From Paenibacillus polymyxa M1 (lineage in GTDB: Bacteria; Bacillota; Bacilli; Paenibacillales; Paenibacillaceae), in the NCBI RefSeq assembly GCF_000237325.1, contig NC_017542.1, positions 611,001-675,000 of the forward strand: a DNA stretch of 64,000 nucleotides, given 5' to 3'. The notes under the pieces are model-generated. The model did not search any database. It was given only the letters and a program-made list of their open reading frames with translations, and was not told where the DNA came from. Positions 37,581-46,841 of this stretch are shown here, in pieces (the stretch's first letter is position 1; each line of letters starts with the position of its first letter). Made by a program: the position numbers and the translations under genes.

Positions 37581-38705
37581 ATGAATCCGAAATATAATCC
37601 TTTATTTGAAGCTTTTACCCTGCCATCCGGTGTTACATTGAAGAACCGCATTACGATGGCCCCTATGACTAACTTTGCTTCCCACGAAAATGGCGAAGTC
37701 AGTGACGAGGAACTGGCATACTACCGTGAGCGCTCCGGTGGTGTGGGAGCGGTTATTACCGCTTGTGTGTATGTAACTCCAGATGGTAAAGGATTTGTTA
37801 ATGAGTTTAGTGCGGACAAGGATGAGATGATTCCTAGCCTACGTCGTCTGGCAGATACGATTCATCAGGAGGGCGCGAAAGCGATCCTGCAAATTTATCA
37901 TGGTGGCCGTCTGTGTCCGCCGGATCAAATTCCAGACGGACAACCAATTAGTGCAAGCGCAGTAGCCGAGGAAAAAGAAGGCGCACCTGTGCCGCGTGAA
38001 ATGACATCTGACGATATCCACCGCGTCATCCGTGCCTATGGCGAAGCTACTCGCCGCGCGATTGAAGCAGGCTATGATGGTGTAGAGCTTCACGGAGCGA
38101 ATGGTTACCTGGTTCAGCAGTTCTTCTCTCCGCATTCCAACATTCGTACGGATGAATGGGGAGGAAGCCTTGAAGAACGGTTGACTTTTCCGCTGGCGGT
38201 TGTTCACGAAGTGAAGAAAGTGATCGCAGAACATGCGAAGCGTCCGTTCATCTTCGGATACCGCTTGTCTCCTGAGGAAGGACACACGCCAGGCATCACG
38301 CTGGATGATACGATGGTGCTTGTAGACCGCCTGGCAGATGAAGGGCTGGATTACCTGCACATTTCCGTAAATCATTTCTTCGGCGGTTCGTTCCGTGACC
38401 GTAGTGACGAACGGTCACGTACGGTTCTCATCCATGAGAAGGTTGGGAACCGTGTGCCAGTCATGGGAGTTGGTTCACTGAATACTCCGGATGAGGCGCT
38501 TGCAGCACTGGAGACAGGTGTACCGCTTGTTTCACTGGGACGTCCGTTGTTGATGGAGCCGCAATGGGTTCAGAAGGTGCAAAACGGCACTGAAGATACT
38601 ATTCGCACGACATTATCCAAGCAAGCCCAACAGGAGCTGGTCATTCCTGACTATTTGTGGGGTGCACTGACGACCATCCCTGGCTGGATGCCGGTTACGG
38701 ACTAA
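37581..38705 (+). CDS. Old Yellow Enzyme family NADH:flavin oxidoreductase
   Basis: 374 residues, TIM barrel with FMN. Landmarks are TLKNRITMAPMTNFAS, LQIYHGGRL (with H and G of the FMN site), GYDGVELHGANGYLVQQFFS and PHSNIRTDEWGGSLEERL. It most resembles the NADH-dependent flavin oxidoreductases of Bacillales that reduce activated alkenes. ATG 37581 has GAAGGAGAGAG upstream. Expression is probably induced through the palindrome on its promoter. Confidence 0.94.
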   Translation: MNPKYNPLFEAFTLPSGVTLKNRITMAPMTNFASHENGEVSDEELAYYRERSGGVGAVITACVYVTPDGKGFVNEFSADKDEMIPSLRRLADTIHQEGAKAILQIYHGGRLCPPDQIPDGQPISASAVAEEKEGAPVPREMTSDDIHRVIRAYGEATRRAIEAGYDGVELHGANGYLVQQFFSPHSNIRTDEWGGSLEERLTFPLAVVHEVKKVIAEHAKRPFIFGYRLSPEEGHTPGITLDDTMVLVDRLADEGLDYLHISVNHFFGGSFRDRSDERSRTVLIHEKVGNRVPVMGVGSLNTPDEALAALETGVPLVSLGRPLLMEPQWVQKVQNGTEDTIRTTLSKQAQQELVIPDYLWGALTTIPGWMPVTD

Positions 38706-38718
38706 GTTTTGAATAATA

Positions 38719-38755
38719 ATACCCTAGGCTGCGTTCATGCGCCTAGGGTATTTTC
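38719..38755 (+). terminator. Rho-independent terminator
   Basis: 11-bp stem ATACCCTAGGC/GCCTAGGGTAT followed by TTTTC. Confidence 0.9.
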
Positions 38756-38814
38756 TTGTCTCATGACCGTGATTTACAATTATATAGGAATAACATAGAG
38801 AGAAGGTAATGATA

Positions 38815-39402
38815 ATGTTCTATGAAACGAATGGTGTGATTTCGATGAGGTCCACCCATCCGGGGTTACAGATTCGATTGTTACAAGTAAGTGATGCTGA
38901 ACATTTATTGGAGATCAGACGTGAAAATTTTGATTTCTTCAAGCCGTACGAGCCAGAACGACCTGAAATTTATTTTACGCTGGAAGAACAGGCGCGCCTG
39001 ATTTCCAACGGTTTAGAAGCGGCACAAGCCGGACAGGGATATACGTTTGGACTTTTTTTGGTGGAAAATAATAAGCTGATTGGCAGAATGGAGCTGTCTG
39101 GTGTCGCTAGAGGGCCCTTTCAAAACGCTAATCTGGGCTATTTCGTAGATCCTGCATATCACGGACAAGGCTATGCTACATCTGCAGTGAAGGATATCGT
39201 CCGCTACGCCTTGAATGAGTTGGAATTACACCGTATTCAAGCCGGAGTCATGCCAAGAAATACGCCCTCCCATCGAGTGATGGAAAAGGCGGGATTTCGC
39301 CGCGAAGGGCTGGCTCTCAACTATTTGAAGATTAATGGTGTGTGGGAAGATCATGTGTTATATGCGATGACGGCTGAGGATTTGCAGAATGGCGCCTTCT
39401 GA
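38815..39402 (+). CDS. GNAT N-acetyltransferase, RimJ/RimL type
   Basis: 195 residues from ATG 38815 (an ATG two codons earlier is possible). The acetyl-CoA loop is VDPAYHGQGYATSAV and the C-terminal motif VMPRNTPSHRVMEKAGFRRE. It is clearly related to the protein at 16138-16680 (both share SGVARGP-like and FVVRGP-like strands and the same ending, NG-WEDH). The last 71 bp overlap the convergent response-regulator gene. Confidence 0.9.
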   Translation: MFYETNGVISMRSTHPGLQIRLLQVSDAEHLLEIRRENFDFFKPYEPERPEIYFTLEEQARLISNGLEAAQAGQGYTFGLFLVENNKLIGRMELSGVARGPFQNANLGYFVDPAYHGQGYATSAVKDIVRYALNELELHRIQAGVMPRNTPSHRVMEKAGFRREGLALNYLKINGVWEDHVLYAMTAEDLQNGAF

Positions 39403-40984
39403 ATTCGCCAGGCGTGACTCCCTCAAGCTTTTTGAACACCTTGCCAAAGTATTTCTCATCCTGATATCCGACCATACCGGCAATATGATGAAGCCGCAGC
39501 TTGTCATTCAGCAGTAACAGCTTTGCCTTGCCCATCCTGATCTGGCACAAATAATCGGACAGATTAACCCCGTACTCCTGCTTGAATTTACGAGAAATAT
39601 ATTCTCGGCTAAGATAAAAGCGGCTTGCTATATCCTGTAGAGAAATGTCCTCGTCATAGTTAGCATCCAGATAGCGGGCAATATCACGGATCGTCGGATT
39701 GTTGGGGCTATGGCTTGGTGTAAGTGCCTGACCAGCTGCCAGCAATCGATTTTCGATTTGTTTTTTCCATAAAGGCAGGGAAAGCATGCCGCGATTGTCG
39801 ACCGGCAAGGCAGGAATGGAGTTCGACTCATCCGTCAGTTCCTCGCCTTCGGTATCTCCAGGTCTGTCATTCAGCCAGCGAGCCAGCATCCAATCCAGCT
39901 CTTGATTCCAGCCGGCTAGCTGCTCTGCTGTAACCGAAGGCAGTACGGCTACGGCTTCCATCCAGCTACTTACCGCCATAGATACGCGACTGGCATTACA
40001 GCTGAGCGCACTAAGCCGTAGTTCTTCTTCCATTTCAGACAACTGGGGAAGACGAACGGTCTGCCGGGCCGGAGAACTCTCGTGCATCCAGTTGGTGGCC
40101 TGTAGCACATCCCGTTTCCACAGTGCTTGCCGTGCTTCTTGGTAGGCTGTGGCTGCCCCCACGGGAAAGGTTCCGAAAGAACCAATCCCGATGTGCATGT
40201 AGCATCGCAGCGCCGTTCTAATCCCTGCGTGAATGTCCTGCAAGAGCACTGGCCAACGAGCCGGCTCCCCCCAATATAGCAGAATAATTTCGTCCGTACG
40301 CTCCAGATGACGGAATGCAACTCCGGTCTGAGAGGTACCCAGAAATTCGTTGCAGATGTTCATAAGGGAAAAGCCTAGAAGCGCGCGACGCGTTTTATAT
40401 TTGTCGAGTATATCGGCATCCAGTTGAGTGGTACTCATCACTGCCGCATTACATACCTGAATAGCTGGCGGGAGACGCAGCTCCTCACGTAAAGGCGTGA
40501 TGGAGAGCGATGTACCGGAAATGAGCTCGGTCAGGAGTTTATCAGCATAGTGCGGCCTCATCCGGTTGACCTCCATAGCCTGCATGGTCTGCCTGTTCCG
40601 GTCTTGCTCCGCTGTCCGCCAAGCTTGAGTAGCTTTACTGAGCGCCTCATTGATCTCTACCGGATCTACAGGTTTAAGAATATAGTCCATACCTCCCCGG
40701 CGAATGGCCTGCCGAACTAACTCAAAATCATCGTAGCCACTGACCACCACGACTCTGGTAGCTGGAGAATTCGCCTGAATCCACTCCATCAAGGCTACTC
40801 CATCTCTACCAGGCATTCGCATATCTGTGAGTACCACGGGCGGGGAAAGTGCGGTAATGACCTCAATCGCCTGATCGCCCGATTCAGCCTCAATCACCTC
40901 GGTCACACCGTAAGCTTCCCAATGTACAAGCATCCGAATGGCGTGACGTACATGCTTTTCATCATCCACTATCAGGACCTTCAT
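39332..40984 (-). CDS. YesN-type response regulator with AraC DNA-binding domain
   Basis: 550 residues. The N-terminal receiver domain has KVLIVDDEKHVR, the phospho-acceptor in VLTDMRMPGRDGV near residue 55, and the lysine in DYILKPVD near 105. The centre is a long linker. The C-terminal 100 residues carry AraC helix-turn-helix units (ISLQDIASRFYLSREYISRK and IAGMVGYQDEKYFGKVF). It partners with the kinase directly upstream and probably activates the ABC transporter on the other strand. ATG 40984 has GGGAGAGTG upstream. Confidence 0.93.
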   Translation of the reverse strand: MKVLIVDDEKHVRHAIRMLVHWEAYGVTEVIEAESGDQAIEVITALSPPVVLTDMRMPGRDGVALMEWIQANSPATRVVVVSGYDDFELVRQAIRRGGMDYILKPVDPVEINEALSKATQAWRTAEQDRNRQTMQAMEVNRMRPHYADKLLTELISGTSLSITPLREELRLPPAIQVCNAAVMSTTQLDADILDKYKTRRALLGFSLMNICNEFLGTSQTGVAFRHLERTDEIILLYWGEPARWPVLLQDIHAGIRTALRCYMHIGIGSFGTFPVGAATAYQEARQALWKRDVLQATNWMHESSPARQTVRLPQLSEMEEELRLSALSCNASRVSMAVSSWMEAVAVLPSVTAEQLAGWNQELDWMLARWLNDRPGDTEGEELTDESNSIPALPVDNRGMLSLPLWKKQIENRLLAAGQALTPSHSPNNPTIRDIARYLDANYDEDISLQDIASRFYLSREYISRKFKQEYGVNLSDYLCQIRMGKAKLLLLNDKLRLHHIAGMVGYQDEKYFGKVFKKLEGVTPGEFRRRHSANPQPSSHITHDLPTHH

Positions 40985-40991
40985 TGACAGA

Positions 40992-42806
40992 TCACTCTCC
41001 CTTAATATGATTTTCTGTATGGGGCTCGGTGCGAATTTCAAGTGTGAAACGAACGCCATGAGGCAGAATATTGTCTACACACAGGGTATTAGAACCATCC
41101 TCCGAGTGAAGTTGGATACGTAATAGAACATTACGAAGACCAATGGAGTTCTGCTCGCTAGTGTCTGATTCTTCGTGGGCTTTCAGCGGACGTTTCAGCA
41201 TTTGCTGGAGCTGCTCCAACTCGGTTGGTGGAATCGACGCGCCGTTATTTTCCACTTCAATCCTCACAATGCCTTCCCGGATTCGGCAGGCTGTAATATG
41301 AATCTTACCAGGCCCCAGCCGGGGATCGGCACCGTGTTTAAAGTAGTTTTCCACCAACGGCTGGAGAATCATTTTAGGCACCCGATCATTCAGAACCTCA
41401 TCATCCCACTGATAGGTGACCTCTAATTGCTCACCGAAGCGTTCTTTTTGCAAATCAAGATATTGTTTTACATGCTCAGCTTCTTCCTTGAGTGTTACAA
41501 CTGTGTGATCCCGCATATTGTAGCGCAGCATTTTGGCAAGGGAAGAAAGCAGAGAATAGATTCGCGGCACCTCATGCTGTAGAGCCAGTGTTCCAATAGA
41601 CTGTAGCGTATTATATAAAAAATGAGGATTAATCTGTGCCTGAAGCGCTTTCAATTGGTGTGTCTTGTTAGCCAGTTCCAGCTTGTATTCCCGCAAAATG
41701 AGGTTATTGATGGTATCCATCATCTGTCTGAAACGACGCGACAGCACTCCAATCTCATCGTTGCTCATGGCCCGGATGTCTACATCCAGCTGACCGGACT
41801 GAATCTGGTTTATGTAGCGAGTCAGCCGTTTAATAGGTTCCGTAATTTTTATTGAAATCCATAACGTGGCAACAATAACGAGCAGCAACGCTGCGCCTGT
41901 AATGACCGCATTGATCTGGGTCAGTTGGGTAGCCCGCAAATAAAGCGTCCGATGAGGGATTTTCTTGACGAGCGTCCAGCCTGACAGATTGGCATCCAGT
42001 TTGCCATATACGTGCAGGGCTGTATCATCTTCAATTACACCGTGCTCGTCTTCTTTAGAAATTCGCTTGAGTAGGCCAGATTCCTTCCAGTGTGTTCCAA
42101 TGAATGATTCTTTTCCGCTATATACGATCGTTCCGTTCCGATCAATTAAAAATAGCTCCTCTGTATCTGCATCATACAACTGACGGCAAATACTGCGCAG
42201 CGGCTCCAGATCCACATCTATAGCCAGTACCCCAAGCGTTTCTGAAGACGGAATGTTCCGAATCGCCCGGTGGAGTGTAAATACCTGCCGCTTTGTATTC
42301 TGCTCAGCATAGGAAACTGCTGAAAAGCCGTACAAATGCTTTATGTGCGAGGGTTGCATGAACAGCCCAGAAGGGCCGTAATGAATAGAACCGGTGAAGG
42401 GCTCCAGCCGGAACTCCCGTAGAGGGACCGTGCTGGTAATCAGTGTAGATTGCCCAGCCTCAAACGAATGCAAGTACACCTGGTCAATGCCTGAGGAAGC
42501 ATTCATCATCGTTTGCAGCGTGGTGTAAATCTCGGCAACGGCCCGGTAATCATCCGGAATTTTAGCCAGGTTGCGCAGAAAATGAGGGTCATTATAGACT
42601 CCGATCGATGCACGATTTAATCCCTGTAAATAGTTATCCAGATTCGTAATTCCCTGAAAAATAAGCCGTTCGTTTTCCTGGGTGGCCTGTTCCCGTAAGG
42701 ATTGCTTGGTGAGGATGAAGGTCATGGTCATTGAAAGCAGCAACGGAAGAGTAACCGCAATGAGTAGAAACCAGATTAGACGAGAACGAATGCTATGAAA
42801 TTTCAT
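40992..42806 (-). CDS. YesM-type sensor histidine kinase
   Basis: 604 residues from ATG 42806 (AGGAG upstream). There is a membrane helix near the N-terminus, an extracytoplasmic Cache-like sensor of about 260 residues, a second helix near residue 290 and a HAMP domain (ITEPIKRLTRYINQIQSGQL). The His_kinase motif is QINPHFLYNTLQSIG and the ATPase domain has PLVENYFKHGADP. This is the LytS/YesM group that senses extracellular carbohydrates. It is followed after 7 bp by its response regulator. Confidence 0.93.
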   Translation of the reverse strand: MKFHSIRSRLIWFLLIAVTLPLLLSMTMTFILTKQSLREQATQENERLIFQGITNLDNYLQGLNRASIGVYNDPHFLRNLAKIPDDYRAVAEIYTTLQTMMNASSGIDQVYLHSFEAGQSTLITSTVPLREFRLEPFTGSIHYGPSGLFMQPSHIKHLYGFSAVSYAEQNTKRQVFTLHRAIRNIPSSETLGVLAIDVDLEPLRSICRQLYDADTEELFLIDRNGTIVYSGKESFIGTHWKESGLLKRISKEDEHGVIEDDTALHVYGKLDANLSGWTLVKKIPHRTLYLRATQLTQINAVITGAALLLVIVATLWISIKITEPIKRLTRYINQIQSGQLDVDIRAMSNDEIGVLSRRFRQMMDTINNLILREYKLELANKTHQLKALQAQINPHFLYNTLQSIGTLALQHEVPRIYSLLSSLAKMLRYNMRDHTVVTLKEEAEHVKQYLDLQKERFGEQLEVTYQWDDEVLNDRVPKMILQPLVENYFKHGADPRLGPGKIHITACRIREGIVRIEVENNGASIPPTELEQLQQMLKRPLKAHEESDTSEQNSIGLRNVLLRIQLHSEDGSNTLCVDNILPHGVRFTLEIRTEPHTENHIKGE

Positions 42807-43013
42807 GCAGGTAGCTCCTTTCACAATTCAAGGCAAGCCAGAGGTCAATATTTTCCCCCCTAATGGTTCACGATCTTGCGTGTTCTCCAGAGCGCTTATT
42901 CGACATAATGAACATGTGAATCGCATATCCATACGGATTCAACGTCCACACTGCTTGCAAGGATGCCGTAGAGGAGCGTTCCAGACACCAAAGAGAACAA
43001 AGGGGGGATCGGT

Positions 43014-43895
43014 TTGAATCGCGCCAAGTCGTCGCAATGGCTCCAGCAATGGATTTTTGTAGGGCCATCGACGTTATTTTTCGTTATCATTATTGTAATC
43101 CCTTTCATGCTAGGAATGTACTATTCTTTTACAGAGTGGAATGGGGTAGCCAATCAGGCCAAGTGGGTCGGGCTGGATAATTTCAGTCACATTTTATTTA
43201 ATGATGACAAATTCGGGACAGCGTTCTGGTTTACCGTCCGTTTTACGGTGATTGGAGTGGTAGCTGCCAATATTTTTGGTTTTCTGCTGGCGTATTTTCT
43301 AACCAAGCCGCTAAAAACAAAAAATGTGCTTCGAACTATTTTTTTCATGCCTAATGTGATCGGAGGTCTGTTGCTCGGTTTTATCTGGCAGTTTATTTTC
43401 GTCAAGGGATTTGCAGCGATCGGCGAGAGTACGGGGTTATCCTTCTTCAACCTGTCCTGGCTGGGAGATGAGATCACGGCCTTCTGGGGCATTGTGATCG
43501 TGTTTATCTGGCAAACAGCCGGATATTTAATGGTGATTTATATCTCTTCCCTTACCAATGTGCCCCGGGATATGCTGGAGGCAGCCGAGATTGATGGGGC
43601 GAGTCGGATGCAAATCTTGCGGTCGATTATACTGCCTTTGATCATGCCCGCCATTACGGTATGTCTCTTCCTGGCGATATCATGGTCGTTTAAAATGTTC
43701 GATCTCAACCTGTCATTGACGAAGGGTGGTCCCTTTGGTTCTACAGAGTCAGTGGCACTCAATATATACAATGAAGCGTTTGTCAATAATCGTTATGGGT
43801 TGGGAACGGCTAAAGCACTTATCTTCTTTATCATTGTTGCTCTCGTTACGAGCCTTCAGGTACGCCTGACGAAAAGCCGGGAGGTGGAATCGTAA
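43014..43895 (+). CDS. Carbohydrate ABC transporter permease, MalF type
   Basis: 293 residues, six membrane helices. The EAA loop contacting the ATPase is EAAEIDGASRMQILRSIILP. An N-terminal segment (SQWLQQWIFVGPSTLFFVII) is typical of the UgpA/MalF group. Start TTG 43014 follows GGGGGGATC. It heads a permease-permease-binding protein operon divergent from the YesMN pair. No ATPase gene is included, so a shared MsmX-like ATPase elsewhere must energise it. Confidence 0.93.
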   Translation: MNRAKSSQWLQQWIFVGPSTLFFVIIIVIPFMLGMYYSFTEWNGVANQAKWVGLDNFSHILFNDDKFGTAFWFTVRFTVIGVVAANIFGFLLAYFLTKPLKTKNVLRTIFFMPNVIGGLLLGFIWQFIFVKGFAAIGESTGLSFFNLSWLGDEITAFWGIVIVFIWQTAGYLMVIYISSLTNVPRDMLEAAEIDGASRMQILRSIILPLIMPAITVCLFLAISWSFKMFDLNLSLTKGGPFGSTESVALNIYNEAFVNNRYGLGTAKALIFFIIVALVTSLQVRLTKSREVES

Positions 43896-44732
43896 ATGGA
43901 AACAAACAATCGCTACCGCGTTGGAACCTGGGCGACCGAGTTGGTGATGATCCTCGTCGCATTGGTATTCCTCGTCCCGTTTTACTTTTTGTTCGTGAAT
44001 TCGGTCAAAAGCTTTGGTGACTTGCTCACCGATTCTGCGGCCTGGCCACAAACCTTTGTATGGAGCAACTATGCTAGAGCTTGGAGCATCACGCGTTTTC
44101 CTGAAGCGTTATGGAACTCACTCGTGGTTACGGTGGTCAGCAATCTACTGCTCGTACTGATCAGCTCAATGGCTGCCTATCGAATGGTTCGGCGTCCAAC
44201 ACGTTACAATCGGGTACTGTTCAGCCTGTTCGTGGCTGCGATGGTCATTCCTTTCCAATCGGTGATGATTCCTTTGGTCAAGGTTGTAAGTACGCTGGAT
44301 TTAATGAACAGTATTAGTGGTCTGGTAATCTGTTATCTGGGATTCGGGGCTCCTATGTCCATCTTTCTCTTTCACGGATTCGTCAAAGGTGTGCCTGTTG
44401 AGGTGGAAGAAGCAGCTACAGTGGACGGTTGCACGCCTTACGGGGTGTTTTTCCGGATTGTATATCCGTTGATGCTGCCCATGATGGTAACGGTTATTAT
44501 TTTGAATACACTCTGGATCTGGAATGACTATCTACTGCCTTCTCTGGTACTGCAAAAGGCTGAATTGCGCACCATTCCGATTGCAACCTATGCCTTTTTC
44601 GGACAATACACGAAGCAGTGGGATTTGGCTTTGCCAGCTCTGGTGCTGGGTATTTTGCCGGTCATCGCGTTCTTTCTAGCCATGCAAAAATATATTATAC
44701 AAGGTATCATGGCAGGCTCGGTCAAAGGCTGA
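43896..44732 (+). CDS. Carbohydrate ABC transporter permease, MalG type
   Basis: 278 residues, six membrane helices. The EAA loop is EEAATVDGCTPYGVFFRIVY and the C-terminus (QKYIIQGIMAGSVKG) is the family ending. The start ATG abuts the stop of the preceding permease gene, with GGGAGGTGG as ribosome site inside that gene, so the two are translationally coupled and form a heterodimeric channel. Confidence 0.94.
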   Translation: METNNRYRVGTWATELVMILVALVFLVPFYFLFVNSVKSFGDLLTDSAAWPQTFVWSNYARAWSITRFPEALWNSLVVTVVSNLLLVLISSMAAYRMVRRPTRYNRVLFSLFVAAMVIPFQSVMIPLVKVVSTLDLMNSISGLVICYLGFGAPMSIFLFHGFVKGVPVEVEEAATVDGCTPYGVFFRIVYPLMLPMMVTVIILNTLWIWNDYLLPSLVLQKAELRTIPIATYAFFGQYTKQWDLALPALVLGILPVIAFFLAMQKYIIQGIMAGSVKG

Positions 44733-44819
44733 GTGTGGGATGTACTGAAAACATGTGCACGGTGTGCCACTCCGCAAACGGAGAACACTTTGAAATTTAG
44801 AATAGAAAGGAACATAAAT

Positions 44820-46115
44820 ATGAAAACGCATACTTTTAAAAAGAAAGCCCAAGCAATGATTTTGCTTTTTGCTGCCTTTGCTCTGGTTTTGGCGGGCTGT
44901 AACAGCAGTGGTGGACAAAATGCAGGCAATGAGGAAGTGAAGGAAAAAACCATTCACATTTTTCAGTTTAAAGTAGAGATTGCAGAAGCGCTAAATCGCA
45001 TGAAGGCGGAGTATGAAGCGACTCACCCGGGGATCAAGCTCGACATTCAGACCGTAGGCGGGGGGAGTGACTATGGGGCGGCGTTGAAGGCCAAGTTTGC
45101 CTCTGGCGAACAGCCGGATATTTTTAATGTCGGCGGTTATCGTGAGCTGGATACGTGGCTGGAATATTTGGAGGACCTGTCCGACCAGCCTTGGGTTGGT
45201 GATGTGGTCGATGTCGCCAAAGAACCGATGACCAAGGATGGCAAGCTGTATGGTCAGCCAATGAATCTGGAAGGGTACGGCTTTATCTACAACAAGGATT
45301 TGTTCAAAAAGGCTGGAATCACCGAGCCGCCTAAAACGCTGTCCGAGCTGGAGGCTGCTGCGCAAAAGCTGCAAGCCGCAGGGATCACACCTTTTTCCAA
45401 TGGGTACCAGGAGTTTTGGGTGCTGGGTAATCATTTGCTGAACGTGGCATTTGCTAATCAGCCAGACCCCTCGGCCTTCGTCAAGGGACTGAATGATGGT
45501 ACAGCCAAAATTCCAGGCAATGCTGTATTCGCCGAATGGATTAAGCTGCTCGATCTGACGCTCAAGTATGGCAATTCGAAGCCGCTCACGACTGATTACA
45601 ATACGCAGGTAACGAACTTTGCCACTGGCAAGGCTGCCATGATGCAGCAAGGGAACTGGACTCAGGTCCAAATTGATGGAATTAATCCGAAGCTGAATCT
45701 AGGTATTCTGCCTATGCCGATTGGTGAAGACGCAACAGCCGGAGATAAGCTGTTTGTAGGGGTTGCTAATAACTGGGTGGTTAATAAAAATTCGTCTGTC
45801 AAAGCTGAGGCCAAAGAGTTCTTAAACTGGATAGTGACATCCGAGCAGGGGAAAAAGTATATCACCAAGGAGTTTAAGTTCATTCCGGCGTTCAAGAGCA
45901 TCAAAGGGGAAGAGGCCGATATGGGTCAACTGGGTGCCGAAGTAGTGAAATATAGTCAGGAAAATAAACTGCTGGGCTGGTTCTTTAGCCGTTATCCTGA
46001 AGGAGCACAGCAAGAATTCGGAAGTCAGATGCAAGCCTATGTGGCAGGTAAATCGGATGCCGGGAAGCTGTTCGAGGATTTCCAGAGAACATGGGATAAT
46101 TTAAAGACCAAATAA
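44820..46115 (+). CDS. Sugar ABC transporter substrate-binding lipoprotein
   Basis: 431 residues from ATG 44820 (AGAAAGGAAC upstream). The signal peptide ends in the lipobox LAGC, near residue 26. The mature part (EKTIHIFQFKVEIAEALNRM...) has the two-lobed fold of SBP family 1, with the hinge motif GKAAMMQQGNWTQVQIDGI. It delivers an oligosaccharide to the two upstream permeases. The sugar is unknown. Confidence 0.94.
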   Translation: MKTHTFKKKAQAMILLFAAFALVLAGCNSSGGQNAGNEEVKEKTIHIFQFKVEIAEALNRMKAEYEATHPGIKLDIQTVGGGSDYGAALKAKFASGEQPDIFNVGGYRELDTWLEYLEDLSDQPWVGDVVDVAKEPMTKDGKLYGQPMNLEGYGFIYNKDLFKKAGITEPPKTLSELEAAAQKLQAAGITPFSNGYQEFWVLGNHLLNVAFANQPDPSAFVKGLNDGTAKIPGNAVFAEWIKLLDLTLKYGNSKPLTTDYNTQVTNFATGKAAMMQQGNWTQVQIDGINPKLNLGILPMPIGEDATAGDKLFVGVANNWVVNKNSSVKAEAKEFLNWIVTSEQGKKYITKEFKFIPAFKSIKGEEADMGQLGAEVVKYSQENKLLGWFFSRYPEGAQQEFGSQMQAYVAGKSDAGKLFEDFQRTWDNLKTK

Positions 46116-46137
46116 TGAAATGAAATACGCAGTAGAG

Positions 46138-46188
46138 CCTTCGTATGTCAGGGAGATTGCATGATCCTGAGCATACGAAGGTTTTTTT
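46138..46188 (+). terminator. Rho-independent terminator of the ABC operon
   Basis: 10-bp stem CCTTCGTATG/CATACGAAGG with inner TCAGG/CCTGA, followed by seven T. Confidence 0.9.
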
Positions 46189-46198
46189 GTGAACATAA

Positions 46199-46738
46199 TT
46201 ATAAATGATAATGAAGTAGAACAATATCCCCGCGGCGTTCGATTTCTTGGAGTTGAAAAGTACTTGGCAGCGTTCCTTCTGGGAATAAGGGTATTCCTTG
46301 TCCCAGTACTTTGGGAATGATCGCAATGATCGCCTTTTCCAGCAGCCCAGCCTGCATGAAGGCCTGAACTAACTGACCCCCACCTACTAACCATACCAAA
46401 CCTTCCGATTGTTTTTGTAGACGCGGAACCAGTTCAGACAAAGCCTCGTCCGTAAATGTAACATGTGGTGCCTGCTGTTGCTCCGTCAATGACCGGGTGA
46501 GTACATAACACGGCTTTCCGGCATAAGGAAAATCATCCGAAAGCTTTAACACTTCCTCATACGTCAGCCTGCCCATCAGCACTGTACTTACAGTATCATA
46601 AAATTCAGCGTATCCATTGTCCCCGCCATCTCCTTTGACATCATACAGCCAGTCCACCGCCCCGTCCGGCATTGCGATATACCCGTCGAGACTCATGGCG
46701 ATATACAGCACCACTTCATTTGATTTCAAATCCTTCAT
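46199..46738 (-). CDS. Dihydrofolate reductase family protein (RibD C-terminal-like)
   Basis: 179 residues. LYIAMSLDGYIAMPDGAVDW at the N-terminus, TVLMGRLTYEEVL and the glycine-rich WLVGGGQLVQAFM are the hallmarks of the DHFR/RibD-C fold. These YwjB-like proteins are related to folate and riboflavin reductases, but their substrates are mostly unknown. AAGGAGTG precedes the ATG. Divergent from the WYL regulator, probably its target. Confidence 0.92.
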   Translation of the reverse strand: MKDLKSNEVVLYIAMSLDGYIAMPDGAVDWLYDVKGDGGDNGYAEFYDTVSTVLMGRLTYEEVLKLSDDFPYAGKPCYVLTRSLTEQQQAPHVTFTDEALSELVPRLQKQSEGLVWLVGGGQLVQAFMQAGLLEKAIIAIIPKVLGQGIPLFPEGTLPSTFQLQEIERRGDIVLLHYHL

Positions 46739-46777
46739 CGTTCATCACTCCTTTTTATCTCTATGTTACAATCTATT

Positions 46778-46796
46778 TATGACATACTTTGTCGTA
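46778..46796. promoter_or_regulatory. Inverted repeat between the DHFR-like gene and WYL regulator
   Basis: TATGACA and TGTCGTA arms, separated by 5 bp, in the divergent intergenic region. Confidence 0.35.
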
Positions 46797-46841
46797 GTTA
46801 AAGGATCGTCTAAACTTTATTTTTGATTAGAGGAGTACCTT

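Noticed and set aside
42880..42900. cre-like AGAGCGCTTATTC upstream of the ABC permease gene
   Set aside because: The outer conserved bases do not match; it is weaker than chance-level expectation in A/T-rich promoters.
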